Made by a program: the position numbers and the translations under genes | Notes under the pieces: generated by a model | Seen by the model: the letters and a program-made list of their open reading frames with translations, nothing else | The model's database searches: none | What the model was told of the DNA's origin: nothing | Part shown: piece by piece, positions 15,243-23,722 of the stretch | Position numbering within the stretch: the stretch's first letter is position 1 | How the letters are laid out: every line of letters begins with the position of its first letter | Source of the DNA: Myxococcales bacterium | GTDB taxonomy: Bacteria; Myxococcota_A; Polyangia; Polyangiales; Polyangiaceae | Assembly: GCA_013298325.1 (NCBI GenBank) | Contig: JAAFHJ010000007.1 | Location: 1 to 30,920 of the forward strand | Length of the DNA: 30,920 nt | Direction of reading: 5' to 3'

Positions 15243-16195
15243 GCGAGCGGGTTCGCTTCCTCCGCGAACCGGCCACGACCTGGAGCCGCCTCGGCTCGCT
15301 GCGCCTCCGCGCGCGCGCAGTCGCCGAAGGGGTCTGGGCGGGGGCCCACAAGAGCCGCCGCCGGGGCTCCGGCATTGAGTTCGGCGAGAAGCGCTCCTAC
15401 GCCGCCGGAGACGACCTCCGCTGGCTAGACCGGCGCTCACTTTTGCTGTTTGATAAATTGGTCGTTCGTCAGTTTGAGACGGAGACCGATCGCGCCCTTC
15501 GGCTCGTTGTTGACGCAACAGCGAGTATGGGGTTTTCAGGAATTTCCGGGAGTTCTGCGTCGCGCGCTTCGAAGTACGAAGCGGCCGCAACGGTCGCTGC
15601 CGTCCTCGCACGCCTCGCCCTCAAAGGGGGAGACCCCTTCGGAATCGCTCTGTTTGGCGGGAAGAGTTCCCGCGAAGATGCGCCGCGGGGCGTGCAGAAC
15701 CTCCCCGTCCGCGCCGGCAAGGAGGGCTGGGAGCGCCTCGTCGACCTCCTTGAGGAGACGACCCCCGCCGGCGATGCCGTCGCCGACCCGACCCTCGCCG
15801 AGCAGGCCTTTGGGATCCTTCTTCGCGGGGCGCGCCGGGGCTCCCTCGTCGTCGTGATTTCGGACCTCCTCGACCGCGACGAAGCGCAAGAAAAACTACT
15901 GTTTGGGCTCGCGAGCCGCGGACGCGTGCTCGTCGTGTTGCGCCTCCTCGACCGCGACGAACGGACATTCCCCTTCGCCGAAGCGACCGAACTCCGCGGG
16001 CTCGAAGGGGACCTCGTACGGACCGCCGACCCCTCGGTCGCGGCCGCCTATCAGCAAGCGCTAGCCGACGACGAAGCGCGCCTCCGCCAGGAAATTGAGG
16101 CCCGCGGCGGTCGGCTCGTCGTCCGTAGTAGCGACGACGACCCGATCGAGATCGTGCGCGCCGTCCTCAATGCTGCTTGGCACGAAGTCGGTTGA
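15239..16195 (+). CDS. DUF58 family protein (MoxR-locus type, vWA-like)
   Basis: A 318-residue, probably cytoplasmic or membrane-associated protein. The DUF58 signature is the segment GSGIEFGEKRSYAAGDDLRW (44-62) followed by a degenerate WLDRR. A von Willebrand A-like domain follows, with LRLVVDATASM (88-98; Asp92-Thr94-Ser96 in place of the usual Asp-Ser-Ser), LVVVISDLLD and a C-terminal strand-helix set. DUF58 proteins typically sit beside MoxR AAA+ ATPases and BatA-type membrane proteins and are thought to help fold or activate periplasmic or metal-dependent enzymes. The start is a GTG that overlaps the preceding stop by 4 nt. A BatA-like gene exists in the window (21530) but lies 5.3 kb away beyond an efflux block. 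No MoxR is visible. The family call is firm; the role is inferred. Confidence 0.92.
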   Translation: MSERVRFLREPATTWSRLGSLRLRARAVAEGVWAGAHKSRRRGSGIEFGEKRSYAAGDDLRWLDRRSLLLFDKLVVRQFETETDRALRLVVDATASMGFSGISGSSASRASKYEAAATVAAVLARLALKGGDPFGIALFGGKSSREDAPRGVQNLPVRAGKEGWERLVDLLEETTPAGDAVADPTLAEQAFGILLRGARRGSLVVVISDLLDRDEAQEKLLFGLASRGRVLVVLRLLDRDERTFPFAEATELRGLEGDLVRTADPSVAAAYQQALADDEARLRQEIEARGGRLVVRSSDDDPIEIVRAVLNAAWHEVG

Positions 16196-16199
16196 CGCC

Positions 16200-16241
16200 A
16201 AAAAAAGATGCAGCCTGCATCCAAGTGGGTGCAGGCTGCAT
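16200..16241 (-). terminator. Rho-independent terminator of the RND efflux operon
   Basis: A 15-bp stem (16208-16222 with 16227-16241, one wobble) with loop AAGT. On the minus strand it is followed by seven T residues (16200-16206). It lies 32 nt after the RND transporter stop, and its T run shows it serves the minus strand. On the plus strand, for DUF58, there is no T run, though the hairpin starts only 13 nt after that stop. Confidence 0.9.
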
Positions 16242-16272
16242 GGGGTTCACCGGGGACGGCGCGGAGGGGCGC

Positions 16273-19200
16273 TCACTCGGCGGGGGCGTGCTCGGGCGTG
16301 TGGGGGGGCGGCGGCTCGTCGTCCTCGACGGTTCCGTCCTTGGTGAAGTCCTGGGGCGGGAGCCCGCGAACCTTCCGGATCCATTGGGAAAGATCGTCGA
16401 GATACGAGTAGATCACCGGGACTGCGACGAGGGTGAGGAGGAGCGAGAAGCTCTGGCCACCGACAATGACGCCGGCGGTCGCCCGGTTGAAGCCGGAGCC
16501 GATCCCCTTCGAGACGAGGAGCGGCATCATGCCGGCGACGAAGGCGATGGTCGTCATGAGAATCGGCCGGAGGCGGTCGCGATTCGCATGCAGAATCGCT
16601 TCATCGCGCGGCTGCCCTTCTCGGCGTAGCTGATTGGTGTGATCGACCTGAAGAATCGCGTTCTTCTTGACGACGCCGAAGAGCACGAAGATCCCGAGCG
16701 CCGCGAACATATCAATCGCTTGATCAAAGAGAACAATCGAGAGAACGGCGAAGGGGAGCGTGAGCGGAAGCGAGGAGAGGATCGTGACCGGGTGGAGCCA
16801 GGAGTTAAACTGGGCCGCCAGGATCAAGTACATAAAGACGAAGGCCATCAACATCGCAAAGAGGAAGCCCTTTGCCAGCTTCGCCATCTCCTTCGTCTGC
16901 CCGGCCGGCTCAAATTTGAAGTCGCCGGGGAGGTTCTTCGCCTTGACCAAGTTCTGCATTTGCGTACCGATTCCGCCTTCGCTGTAGCCGGGGGCGGCGT
17001 TGGCAAAGAACTGGACGACGCGCTGGCGACCGAGGCGATTGATCACGCTCGGGCCTTCGCTCCGCACGAGCGTCGCGATCTGGCCGAGTGGCACTGAACC
17101 GAGTTTGGCGGAGCGCATCGGGAGCTCGCGGAGGGAGGCTTCGTCGACGCGATCGCTCGCGACGGAACGGAGGTGAATGTCGAACTGTTCACCGCCTTCC
17201 GAGAAGCGAGAAATCTCCTCACCTTCCACGAACGTACGTAGCGTTGCCGCGGCATCGGCGAGATTGACGCCGAGGTCGGCGGCGCGATCCCGGTCGATAC
17301 GGACGACGATTTCCGGCTTGCCGGGATAGACGTTTGAATCGACGTCGACGGCGCCCGGGATCTTCCGGAAGTCGGCCAAGAGTTCCGTCGATTTCGTGGT
17401 GAGTTCGTCGAGGTTGCGCGCCTTCAAGTAGTACTGAATTTTTGCGCTCTGCATGCCGCCGCCGCCGAAGTCGGAGACGAGCGCGAGGGAGACCCGGTAC
17501 CCCTTCGGAGCGAGCGGGACGATCTTTTCGCGAGCGATGTTCATCACTTGGCTCTGCGAATTCTTGCGGGCGTCCGGCACGCTGAGGGCGACGTAGACCG
17601 TGCCTTGGTTCTGCGTCTTCTGTTCGTCGGCGCCGACGGTGACGAGGGTGCCGGTGACTTCCGGCATTGCACGGAGGGCGCGGGCCATGCGTTCGGCTTC
17701 GAGTTCGGTGGCGCGGAGACCGGTCCCTTCCGGCGCGCGAAGGACGACTTCGAACTGGGCCTTGTCGTCGTCGGGGAGGAAGCCGGTTTTGGCCTTGCCG
17801 GCGAGCGGGAAGCAGCCGCCGAGCGAGACCACGCAGGCGAGCACGACGATCCAGCGACGCTTCATGGCGCCGGCAAGGAGCCAGAGGTAGCCGCGCTCGA
17901 GAGGCTTGTAGAATACATCTACTGCGCGCTCCAGGATCGGCCGCTTCGCGCCGGGGACGTGCTTGGCGAGCTTCAGCCACTGGGAGGCGAGCATCGGCGT
18001 GAGCGTGAAGCTCACGAAGAGCGAGACGGCGATCGAAACCGACATCGTCACGCCGAACGAGGCGAGGAAGCGACCGGGGATTCCGCCAAGGAAGGCGACC
18101 GGAAGGAACACGGCGACGAGGGAGAGCGTCGTCGCGAGGACGGCGGGGCCGATTTCTTTCGTCCCTTCGCGGGCTGCGCGAACCGGAGAATAGCCGCGCT
18201 TTTCAATGAAGGAGAAGATGTTTTCGAGGACGACGATCGCGTCATCGATGACGATACCGACGGCGAGCGCGAGCGCGAGGAGGGTGATGACGTTTAGCGT
18301 GTAGCCCTGGAAGGCCATGACGGCGAAGGTGCCGATGATCGACGTCGGAATAGCGAGGGCTGCGATGAGCGTACTGCGCGCATTTCCGAGGAAAAGGAGC
18401 ACGACAAGCGCCGCCAAGAGGGCGCCGAGGATCAAGTGTTCCTTGACGCCTTCCGTGCCAGTCCGGATAGAACCCGAGTTGTCGCGGAGGACTTCAATCG
18501 AGTAGCCATTCGGCAGATTCGGCTTGAGATCCTCGATCTTCTCGCGGATGGAATCGACGACGGTAATGGTATTTGAACCGGACTGCTTGCGGACGGCAAG
18601 AACGACGGTCGATTCGCCATTCCAACGGGCCGCACTCGCCGGCTCTTCGGCGGCGTCTTCGACGGTTGCGACGTCTTCCACGCGGATCATTCCGCCGTTT
18701 TTGTCGCGCAGAACGAGGCGTTCGAGGTCGCTCGCCGACTTCACCCGGCCGTCTACACGAAGGGTGAGGCGGTCTCCGCCGCTCTCGACGGTGCCGCCGG
18801 GGACGGTGAGGTTCTGGGAGGAGATCGCTTGGGAGAGATCTTGAATTGTGAGCCCGTAGGAGCGGAGGCGCTCCGCTTTCACGCGGACGTTCACCTGCCG
18901 GGAGACGCCGCCGATGAGCTTGACCTGACCGACGCCGAGCACCGTCTCGAAGTCACGACGGATCTTTTTGTCCGCAAATTCAGTGACATCGCGAACCGGC
19001 TTCCCCGGGGCTCGAAGCGCGATGTAGAGGATCGGGGAGGCGTCGGGGTCGAGCTTGGAGACGGTCGGAGGGTCGATGCCGGCCGGGAGATCGGGGAGCA
19101 CCCGGTTGACCGCGTCGCGGATTTCCTGGACGCCGACGTCGGCGTTCTTCTCAAGGACGAAGGTCACAACGACCTGGGAGACGCCCTCGGCGGAGACGCT

Positions 19201-19446
19201 TCGAAGCTCGTCGATGCCGCCGACGGTATTGACTGCTTCTTCGATCTTGTCGGAGACGTCACTCTCCATGTCCCGGGCGCCGGAGCCGGGGAGAACCGTC
19301 GTAATAATGACGATAGGTAGGTCGACTTTGGGGAACTGATCGACCCCGAGTCCGCTGTAGGCCGCACCGCCTACAACGAGAATGATGATGGTGAGTACCC
19401 ACCCAAAAATTGGGCGCCGGATGCAGAGCTCAGCGAGCCATTGCAT
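16273..19446 (-). CDS. RND efflux transporter, HAE1 (AcrB-like) family
   Basis: A 1057-residue inner-membrane proton-driven exporter of drugs or other hydrophobic compounds. It has the usual 12-helix plan with two large periplasmic loops: an N-terminal helix (RRPIFGWVLTIIILVVGG), the first porter loop (about 30-335), and helices 2-6 with the proton-relay pair Asp401-Asp402 in helix 4 (GIVIDDAIVVLENI). The second half repeats this plan. It carries the relay lysine region in helix 10 (GVVKKNAILQVDHTNQLRREG), and GVDQFPKVDLP is typical of the N-terminal loop. The length is standard. A good AAAGGA lies 9 nt before the ATG. It is 75 nt downstream of its adaptor gene in one operon and is probably repressed by the adjacent TetR protein. 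No TolC-type outer-membrane channel is in the window. The substrate is unknown. Confidence 0.96.
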   Translation of the reverse strand: MQWLAELCIRRPIFGWVLTIIILVVGGAAYSGLGVDQFPKVDLPIVIITTVLPGSGARDMESDVSDKIEEAVNTVGGIDELRSVSAEGVSQVVVTFVLEKNADVGVQEIRDAVNRVLPDLPAGIDPPTVSKLDPDASPILYIALRAPGKPVRDVTEFADKKIRRDFETVLGVGQVKLIGGVSRQVNVRVKAERLRSYGLTIQDLSQAISSQNLTVPGGTVESGGDRLTLRVDGRVKSASDLERLVLRDKNGGMIRVEDVATVEDAAEEPASAARWNGESTVVLAVRKQSGSNTITVVDSIREKIEDLKPNLPNGYSIEVLRDNSGSIRTGTEGVKEHLILGALLAALVVLLFLGNARSTLIAALAIPTSIIGTFAVMAFQGYTLNVITLLALALAVGIVIDDAIVVLENIFSFIEKRGYSPVRAAREGTKEIGPAVLATTLSLVAVFLPVAFLGGIPGRFLASFGVTMSVSIAVSLFVSFTLTPMLASQWLKLAKHVPGAKRPILERAVDVFYKPLERGYLWLLAGAMKRRWIVVLACVVSLGGCFPLAGKAKTGFLPDDDKAQFEVVLRAPEGTGLRATELEAERMARALRAMPEVTGTLVTVGADEQKTQNQGTVYVALSVPDARKNSQSQVMNIAREKIVPLAPKGYRVSLALVSDFGGGGMQSAKIQYYLKARNLDELTTKSTELLADFRKIPGAVDVDSNVYPGKPEIVVRIDRDRAADLGVNLADAAATLRTFVEGEEISRFSEGGEQFDIHLRSVASDRVDEASLRELPMRSAKLGSVPLGQIATLVRSEGPSVINRLGRQRVVQFFANAAPGYSEGGIGTQMQNLVKAKNLPGDFKFEPAGQTKEMAKLAKGFLFAMLMAFVFMYLILAAQFNSWLHPVTILSSLPLTLPFAVLSIVLFDQAIDMFAALGIFVLFGVVKKNAILQVDHTNQLRREGQPRDEAILHANRDRLRPILMTTIAFVAGMMPLLVSKGIGSGFNRATAGVIVGGQSFSLLLTLVAVPVIYSYLDDLSQWIRKVRGLPPQDFTKDGTVEDDEPPPPHTPEHAPAE

Positions 19447-19521
19447 GATCGATGTTCCTTTGGTGACAGCAGCCGTGCGAAGCGAAAAAATGCGCGGGTC
19501 GATGCGCGTGAGGACGTGCGA

Positions 19522-20619
19522 TCAAGGCGCGACGGGGTCCCCATCCCGGAGGGTAGTGGCGGGAGCGTCGACGACGTTGGTCGCCTCCGTCAGCCCTTCA
19601 AGGATATAGTTTTCCTTGGTACCTTCCTGAAATCGTACGAGATGTTCTTCGGCAAGCCCGTTGGCAATCACGAATACGCTGCCGTTCGGAGCGGAACCGC
19701 GGATCGCCGTTTTCGGCACCGCAATCACGTTTCGGTCGCCAGCTCCTACGCGCACCGTCGAAAACATGCCGGGCTTCAATTGTCCTTCTGTATTCGAAAC
19801 AATCGCCTCAACGACCATATCCCGCGTCTCGCGACGGAGCACGGGGCTCACGAAGCGGACTTCCGCTTGGAATTTTTTGTCGCCAAAGGCCGTGGTGGTG
19901 AACTCCAGCTTCGTTCCCGATTTCACGGAGCCGGCGATGCGCTCAGGGACGGCGATCTCGATGCGTAGCGGGTCGACCGCATACAGCGAAACGACCTTGC
20001 TCTGCGCCTGGACATACTCACCGACCTGGACGAAGCGCTCGCCAACCGTTCCTGAAAACGGCGCGCGGATGATGCCGTCGCCCAGGGTTTTTGCCGCCAT
20101 CGATGCCGACGCGGAGGCCGCCTGAACCTGCGCCGTCGCAGTCCGGCAGGTGGCGAGGGCGCGGTCGTGTTCCGCGGCGCTAATCGCCCCAGAAGCGAAG
20201 AGCGTATCCGACCGATCACACTCGGTTTTTGCGATGGCCGCCTGGGAGTCGGCGACCTTTGCCTGGGCGCGCGCCATTTCTGCCGTGAAGTTGGCGCCGC
20301 GCGTGTCGAGGCGCGCGAGGATGTCCCCTTTCTTCACCACCGCGCCGCGTTGTACCGCAATTTCAAGGACTTTCCCGATCGCGTCGGCGGCGACCATCGC
20401 CTCACGATCGGCGAGGATCGTTCCAGTGACCGAGGTGTCGTCGGGGATCGAAGCCTTCGTCGCCGGGGCGAGCGTTACTTTCGTCGCCGGGCGAGCGGCC
20501 GGCTTGTCCGCGGACGCGGTGGCCTCCGATTTGTGGCAGGCGAGATCGAAAAATGCCGCGGGGAGGGCCAAGAACAGGAGCGGCGCCAGGCGGCTGAAGG
20601 GCGTTCGGGGGGCATGCAT
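19522..20619 (-). CDS. RND efflux membrane fusion (adaptor) lipoprotein, AcrA/MexA-like
   Basis: A 365-residue periplasmic adaptor. Residues 1-28 are a probable lipoprotein signal (FFDLAC, Cys28). The family parts are all present: a membrane-proximal beta strand (VTGTILADREAMVAA), a split lipoyl domain (GKVLEIAVQRGAVVKKGDILARLDTRG, then DGIIRAPFSGTVG), a coiled-coil alpha-hairpin (about 110-178, turn at ASGAIS), and a beta-barrel with a VSPVLRRETRDMVVEAIV segment. Two cysteines, Cys134 and Cys158, lie on the two arms of the hairpin and may form a disulfide. It links the RND pump to an outer-membrane channel. The ATG at 20619 is preferred over an upstream TTG at 20658, because the predicted -10 box lies only 8 nt upstream of this ATG, giving a leaderless or near-leaderless message. 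Confidence 0.93.
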   Translation of the reverse strand: MHAPRTPFSRLAPLLFLALPAAFFDLACHKSEATASADKPAARPATKVTLAPATKASIPDDTSVTGTILADREAMVAADAIGKVLEIAVQRGAVVKKGDILARLDTRGANFTAEMARAQAKVADSQAAIAKTECDRSDTLFASGAISAAEHDRALATCRTATAQVQAASASASMAAKTLGDGIIRAPFSGTVGERFVQVGEYVQAQSKVVSLYAVDPLRIEIAVPERIAGSVKSGTKLEFTTTAFGDKKFQAEVRFVSPVLRRETRDMVVEAIVSNTEGQLKPGMFSTVRVGAGDRNVIAVPKTAIRGSAPNGSVFVIANGLAEEHLVRFQEGTKENYILEGLTEATNVVDAPATTLRDGDPVAP

Positions 20620-20623
20620 GGGT

Positions 20624-20639
20624 GTAACTATACAGTTAC
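20624..20639. promoter_or_regulatory. TetR operator O1 (over the -10 box of the efflux promoter)
   Basis: GTAACTATACAGTTAC has arms GTAACT and AGTTAC, perfectly complementary around a 4-bp centre. It overlaps the predicted -10 box of the adaptor gene. A close relative lies 27 bp away (centre to centre). The divergent tetR gene makes its product the obvious ligand. Confidence 0.75.
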
Positions 20640-20654
20640 CATGCGCAGGTGCAA
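20627..20654 (-). promoter_or_regulatory. Predicted sigma-70-type promoter of the efflux operon
   Basis: On the minus strand: -35 TTGCAC (20654-20649), a 16-bp spacer, and -10 TATAGT (20632-20627), which differs from the consensus TATAAT at one position. The start would fall near 20620, one base from the ATG of the adaptor. Both operators overlap this promoter, so a bound TetR dimer should block it. Confidence 0.6.
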
Positions 20655-20666
20655 CCAAATGGTTAC
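20651..20666. promoter_or_regulatory. TetR operator O2 (over the -35 box)
   Basis: GCAACCAAATGGTTAC follows the same pattern as O1 (GYAACY-N4-RGTTAC), with one arm mismatch. It overlaps the -35 box of the efflux promoter and lies 43 nt upstream of tetR, so it could also control tetR itself. Confidence 0.65.
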
Positions 20667-20708
20667 ATGGGTCCCCCGATCCTGTCGGATCGTGGTAGCG
20701 TGCCGTCG

Positions 20709-21533
20709 ATGAGTGAGGTGCACACCAGTCGCGAGCGAATCTTGTGGGCGGCGGCCCGCGAGTTTGCCGATCGCGGCCTAGCCGGTGCTCGCGTGGACCG
20801 GATCGCCGAAGTCGCGGAGTGCAACAAGCAGCTGATTTATCGTCACTTTGGCGACAAGGACGGCCTCTATCACGCCGTCCTGATCGGTGTCCTTGAGCGG
20901 AAGATCGTACCTGTCGAACTCCGGGACATTCCCTTTGGGGATGTCGTTGCGTTCCACTTTCGCTGGTTCGCCCAAGAGGACCTTCTCCGTCGACTACTCC
21001 TTTGGGAGGCGCTCAGTTTTGACGGAACGGTCGTCGCTGAAGAGATTCGTTCCGAGCATATTCGCAAGGATATCAAAGAGTTTCGTGAGACGCATCACCT
21101 TCAGGAGGTCCCCCTTGAGGAGACGCCGATGATGATGATTGCCGCCTTCGCGATGGCGATTTTCCCAAGCGCGTTCCCGCAGATGGTGAAGCTGCTCACC
21201 GGCCATCTCCCGAGCGATCCTGAGTTTCGCGACCGGTACACCGCTTTCTTGTCTGGCTTCGACATCGAGTCGTTCCGGAAACCCTTCGCCGCGTCCGCCT
21301 GTGTCGACGATGGGAAGTGCGCGAAAGCAGAGGCTTTTTTTCGCATGCTCGCGGGTAAGATTCCGCCGCCCATTCCGTCTGGCTTTGACCTCGAAGGGCC
21401 GAAGAGCGCGCCGCTCAGCGTGCCGCGGCCCGTCAAGGCGCCCTCGACGCGGTCCCAAAAAGCGAAGGCCAAGCCGGAATCGGGGGACGTTCCCGCGAAG
21501 GCGGCAAAGCCGGCAAAGAGGCGAGGCGCGTGA
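20709..21533 (+). CDS. TetR/AcrR family transcriptional regulator of the efflux operon
   Basis: A 274-residue dimeric DNA-binding repressor. Residues 7-60 are the TetR domain (TSRERILWAAAREFADRGLAG, then VDRIAEVAECNKQLIYRHFGDKDGLYHAVL), with the recognition helix at about 38-46. Residues 60-215 form the helical ligand and dimer domain. It has an unusual Lys/Ala/Pro-rich basic tail of about 55 residues (TRSQKAKAKPESGDVPAKAAKPAKRRGA), which may be disordered and could bind nucleic acid. It is divergent from the adaptor gene, with two matching palindromes between them. It is therefore expected to repress the pump and itself until a pump substrate binds. The ATG at 20709 is chosen because the TetR domain begins there; an in-frame start at 20649 would run through O2. 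Its stop overlaps the vWA start by 4 nt. Confidence 0.92.
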   Translation: MSEVHTSRERILWAAAREFADRGLAGARVDRIAEVAECNKQLIYRHFGDKDGLYHAVLIGVLERKIVPVELRDIPFGDVVAFHFRWFAQEDLLRRLLLWEALSFDGTVVAEEIRSEHIRKDIKEFRETHHLQEVPLEETPMMMIAAFAMAIFPSAFPQMVKLLTGHLPSDPEFRDRYTAFLSGFDIESFRKPFAASACVDDGKCAKAEAFFRMLAGKIPPPIPSGFDLEGPKSAPLSVPRPVKAPSTRSQKAKAKPESGDVPAKAAKPAKRRGA

Positions 21534-23722
21534 GCCTTCAGTCGGCATTTGCTCTTGGAATTGCTGCACTTGTAGCGCTACCGCTCGTCGCCCATCGGCT
21601 CCGCAAGCGGGAACCTCGATCGGTGGCATTTGCACCGATTCGCTTCGTCCCGAAGGTGCAGGTCCCGACCCAGCGCCGGCGCGCCCTCGAAGACAAACCG
21701 CTCTTTGCAGCCCGAGCGGCGGCGGTTGTGGCCCTCGCCCTTCTCGGGGCGACGCCGTTTGCGCATTGTGACGCGGTGACGCTCGGCCGCCATGGGGGGG
21801 CATCCCTCGCTGTTGCCGTCGTGATCGACGACTCGGCGTCGATGCAGGCGCCGACGGCGGCCCGCGGCGAGACCCGCTTCGCGAAGGCTCATGCCGCCGC
21901 CCTGACGCTCCTCGGCGAGCTCCGTGACGGCGACTCCGCCTACCTGATTTCTGCAAGTAAACCGCCGCGTCTCCTCGCTGGCGGGGACGTCGCCACTGCA
22001 CGGACCGCGCTCGCCCACCTCGATGCCCCCGAAGGCGCGCCGCGCGCCACCGATGCCCCCAACGACCTCCCAGCGGCGCTCTCGCTCGCCGCCGGGCTCG
22101 TCCGCGAGGCGCCCCAGGTTGATCGGCGGGTCGTGCTGCTCTCGGACCTCTGCGACGGCAGCCAGGCGGCGCTCCCGTTCGGGGAGACCGACGCGCCCCC
22201 CGGGACCAAGCCGGCAGACGACCAGGTATCTTACATGCTTCCGCTGCCGGAGCTGGCCGCCGCCTTCGATGATTGTGGTATTCTTTCCGCAGACTTGCGC
22301 GGTGATCGCGTCGTCGTATCGACGGCATGCAGCCGCCCGTTGGTCGGAAAAAACCGGCGCGTGGAACTGGCAACCGCGCGCGGCGAGGTCCTCGCGACAG
22401 CGCCACTGATCGCCGACGGGGAGCCGTCGAACGCCGCCGAGGTCGCCCTCGACGGACGTGCCGCCGGTGCAACGTTCGTCGTGACGCTGCCGCTTGCCCG
22501 CGCAAATTCGAACGAAGGGGGCCTCGTTGCCCGGCTTCGCGCCGGGGACGGGGCGATCGCCGATGGGGTCGCCGCCAACGACGTCGCCCCGTTGCTTGCC
22601 GCCCTTTCCGAGCCGGTCCTCGCCGTCGTGACCGCCCAGGAAGAGCGGGGCCCGAGCGCAACAAAACCGATTCTTTTGCAGGCCTTCGCCGCGATCGAGC
22701 CCGAGGGACCTTCGCCCGCTTCTGTGGCGGTCCGGCCGCTCCCGAGCATCCCCGATCGCCCCGAAGACCTCGCCGCCTTTAAGGGAATTGTCCTCGATGA
22801 TCCGCCCGGCCTCTCCCCGGAACAGCGGCGGACGCTCCGCACCTTTGCCGAAGGGGGGGGCGTCGTCGTGCTTGCCCTTGGGCCGAAGGCGGCGCGCGGT
22901 CGCCTCGGGCAGACCTTCGAACCGTGGTTTTCTCACCCGCTCACCTGGGGGCCGACGGGCGGTATCTCTGGTGTCGGTCGCGAGAAAACAACGGCAAAAG
23001 ATCCGGTCGATTTGAGGTTTTCCGTCGATCCAAGTGGGCTCGACGCGCTCGCCCCGCAAGGGCGAACCACGTTTGACCCCGACGACAGCAAGCACTTCTC
23101 GACGATCCTGCGTTGGTCCGATGGCGAACCGCTCGTGGCGACGCGGACGCTCGGCGACGGCGAACTTTTCGTCACCACCTTGCCCTTCTCCGCAGACGCC
23201 AGCGACTTTCCGTTAAGGCCGGCATTTCTCAATATTCTTCAGGGATTTATCGCAGCGACCGTCGGCCACGCGGCCCCGCGTCGCACCGTCGCAGGGGCCA
23301 CGTGGGCGCTCCCGAGCGACGTGACTTCGGTGCGCGGGCCCCAAAGCGCCGATGGGCAAGGTCCCCTCCTCGACCTCCTCGAAGAAGGGCGGGTGCGGTC
23401 GGCGAGCCCTCGCTTCATCGGCGCGTACACGGTCACCACGCGCCCCGGTCGATGCACGCAGAAAGAGTGCGAGCGGGAAGAGCGTCGTGTCGTCGCCCCC
23501 GCCGCCGAAGAGATCGGCCCCGCGCCGCGCCCGCTTCCAAAGGGGGTTGCGCCGACGGGGCACGAAGGCGCCCGAGTCGAGACCGACGTGAGCTGGGTCG
23601 TCGCGCTCGTGGTGCTTGGCCTGGTCGCCCTGGAGCTCGGGCTCCGCCTTCTCACCGGCCGACCGTCAACCGACGACGCGCTTACGGCGGCGAACGTCTC
23701 CAAACCTCTTGTAAAATCATGA
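21530..23722 (+). CDS. BatA-like von Willebrand factor A membrane protein
   Basis: A 730-residue membrane protein. It opens with the BatA-type two-helix N-terminus (about 5-22 and 57-77). A vWA domain follows (about 91-290) with MIDAS residues Asp100-Ser102-Ser104 (VVIDDSASM). A middle region of about 350-450 resembles a glutamine-amidotransferase-like fold (GIVLDDPPGLSPEQRRTLRTFAEGGGVVVLALG). A long beta-rich part precedes a final transmembrane helix (about 690-708, VVALVVLGLVALELGL). Proteins of this plan sit with MoxR and DUF58 genes in aerotolerance-type loci; here DUF58 is 5.3 kb upstream, beyond the efflux block. The GTG start overlaps the tetR stop by 4 nt, and its own stop overlaps the next gene by 4 nt. 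It should therefore be co-transcribed with tetR and possibly share its control. Whether it functions with DUF58 is inference. Confidence 0.88.
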   Translation: MSLQSAFALGIAALVALPLVAHRLRKREPRSVAFAPIRFVPKVQVPTQRRRALEDKPLFAARAAAVVALALLGATPFAHCDAVTLGRHGGASLAVAVVIDDSASMQAPTAARGETRFAKAHAAALTLLGELRDGDSAYLISASKPPRLLAGGDVATARTALAHLDAPEGAPRATDAPNDLPAALSLAAGLVREAPQVDRRVVLLSDLCDGSQAALPFGETDAPPGTKPADDQVSYMLPLPELAAAFDDCGILSADLRGDRVVVSTACSRPLVGKNRRVELATARGEVLATAPLIADGEPSNAAEVALDGRAAGATFVVTLPLARANSNEGGLVARLRAGDGAIADGVAANDVAPLLAALSEPVLAVVTAQEERGPSATKPILLQAFAAIEPEGPSPASVAVRPLPSIPDRPEDLAAFKGIVLDDPPGLSPEQRRTLRTFAEGGGVVVLALGPKAARGRLGQTFEPWFSHPLTWGPTGGISGVGREKTTAKDPVDLRFSVDPSGLDALAPQGRTTFDPDDSKHFSTILRWSDGEPLVATRTLGDGELFVTTLPFSADASDFPLRPAFLNILQGFIAATVGHAAPRRTVAGATWALPSDVTSVRGPQSADGQGPLLDLLEEGRVRSASPRFIGAYTVTTRPGRCTQKECEREERRVVAPAAEEIGPAPRPLPKGVAPTGHEGARVETDVSWVVALVVLGLVALELGLRLLTGRPSTDDALTAANVSKPLVKS

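Noticed and set aside
20677..20692. CGATCC-TGTC-GGATCG inverted repeat before tetR
   Set aside because: Arms of 6 bp with a sequence unrelated to the two GTAAC-type operators. It may be a third site or chance, and there is not enough to annotate it.
23113..23718. Upstream extension of the amidohydrolase reading frame inside the vWA gene
   Set aside because: It would overlap the vWA gene by 600 nt, and its product is Arg/Pro-rich with no relation to the missing HutF N-terminus. The ATG at 23719 with ATGA overlap is the natural start.
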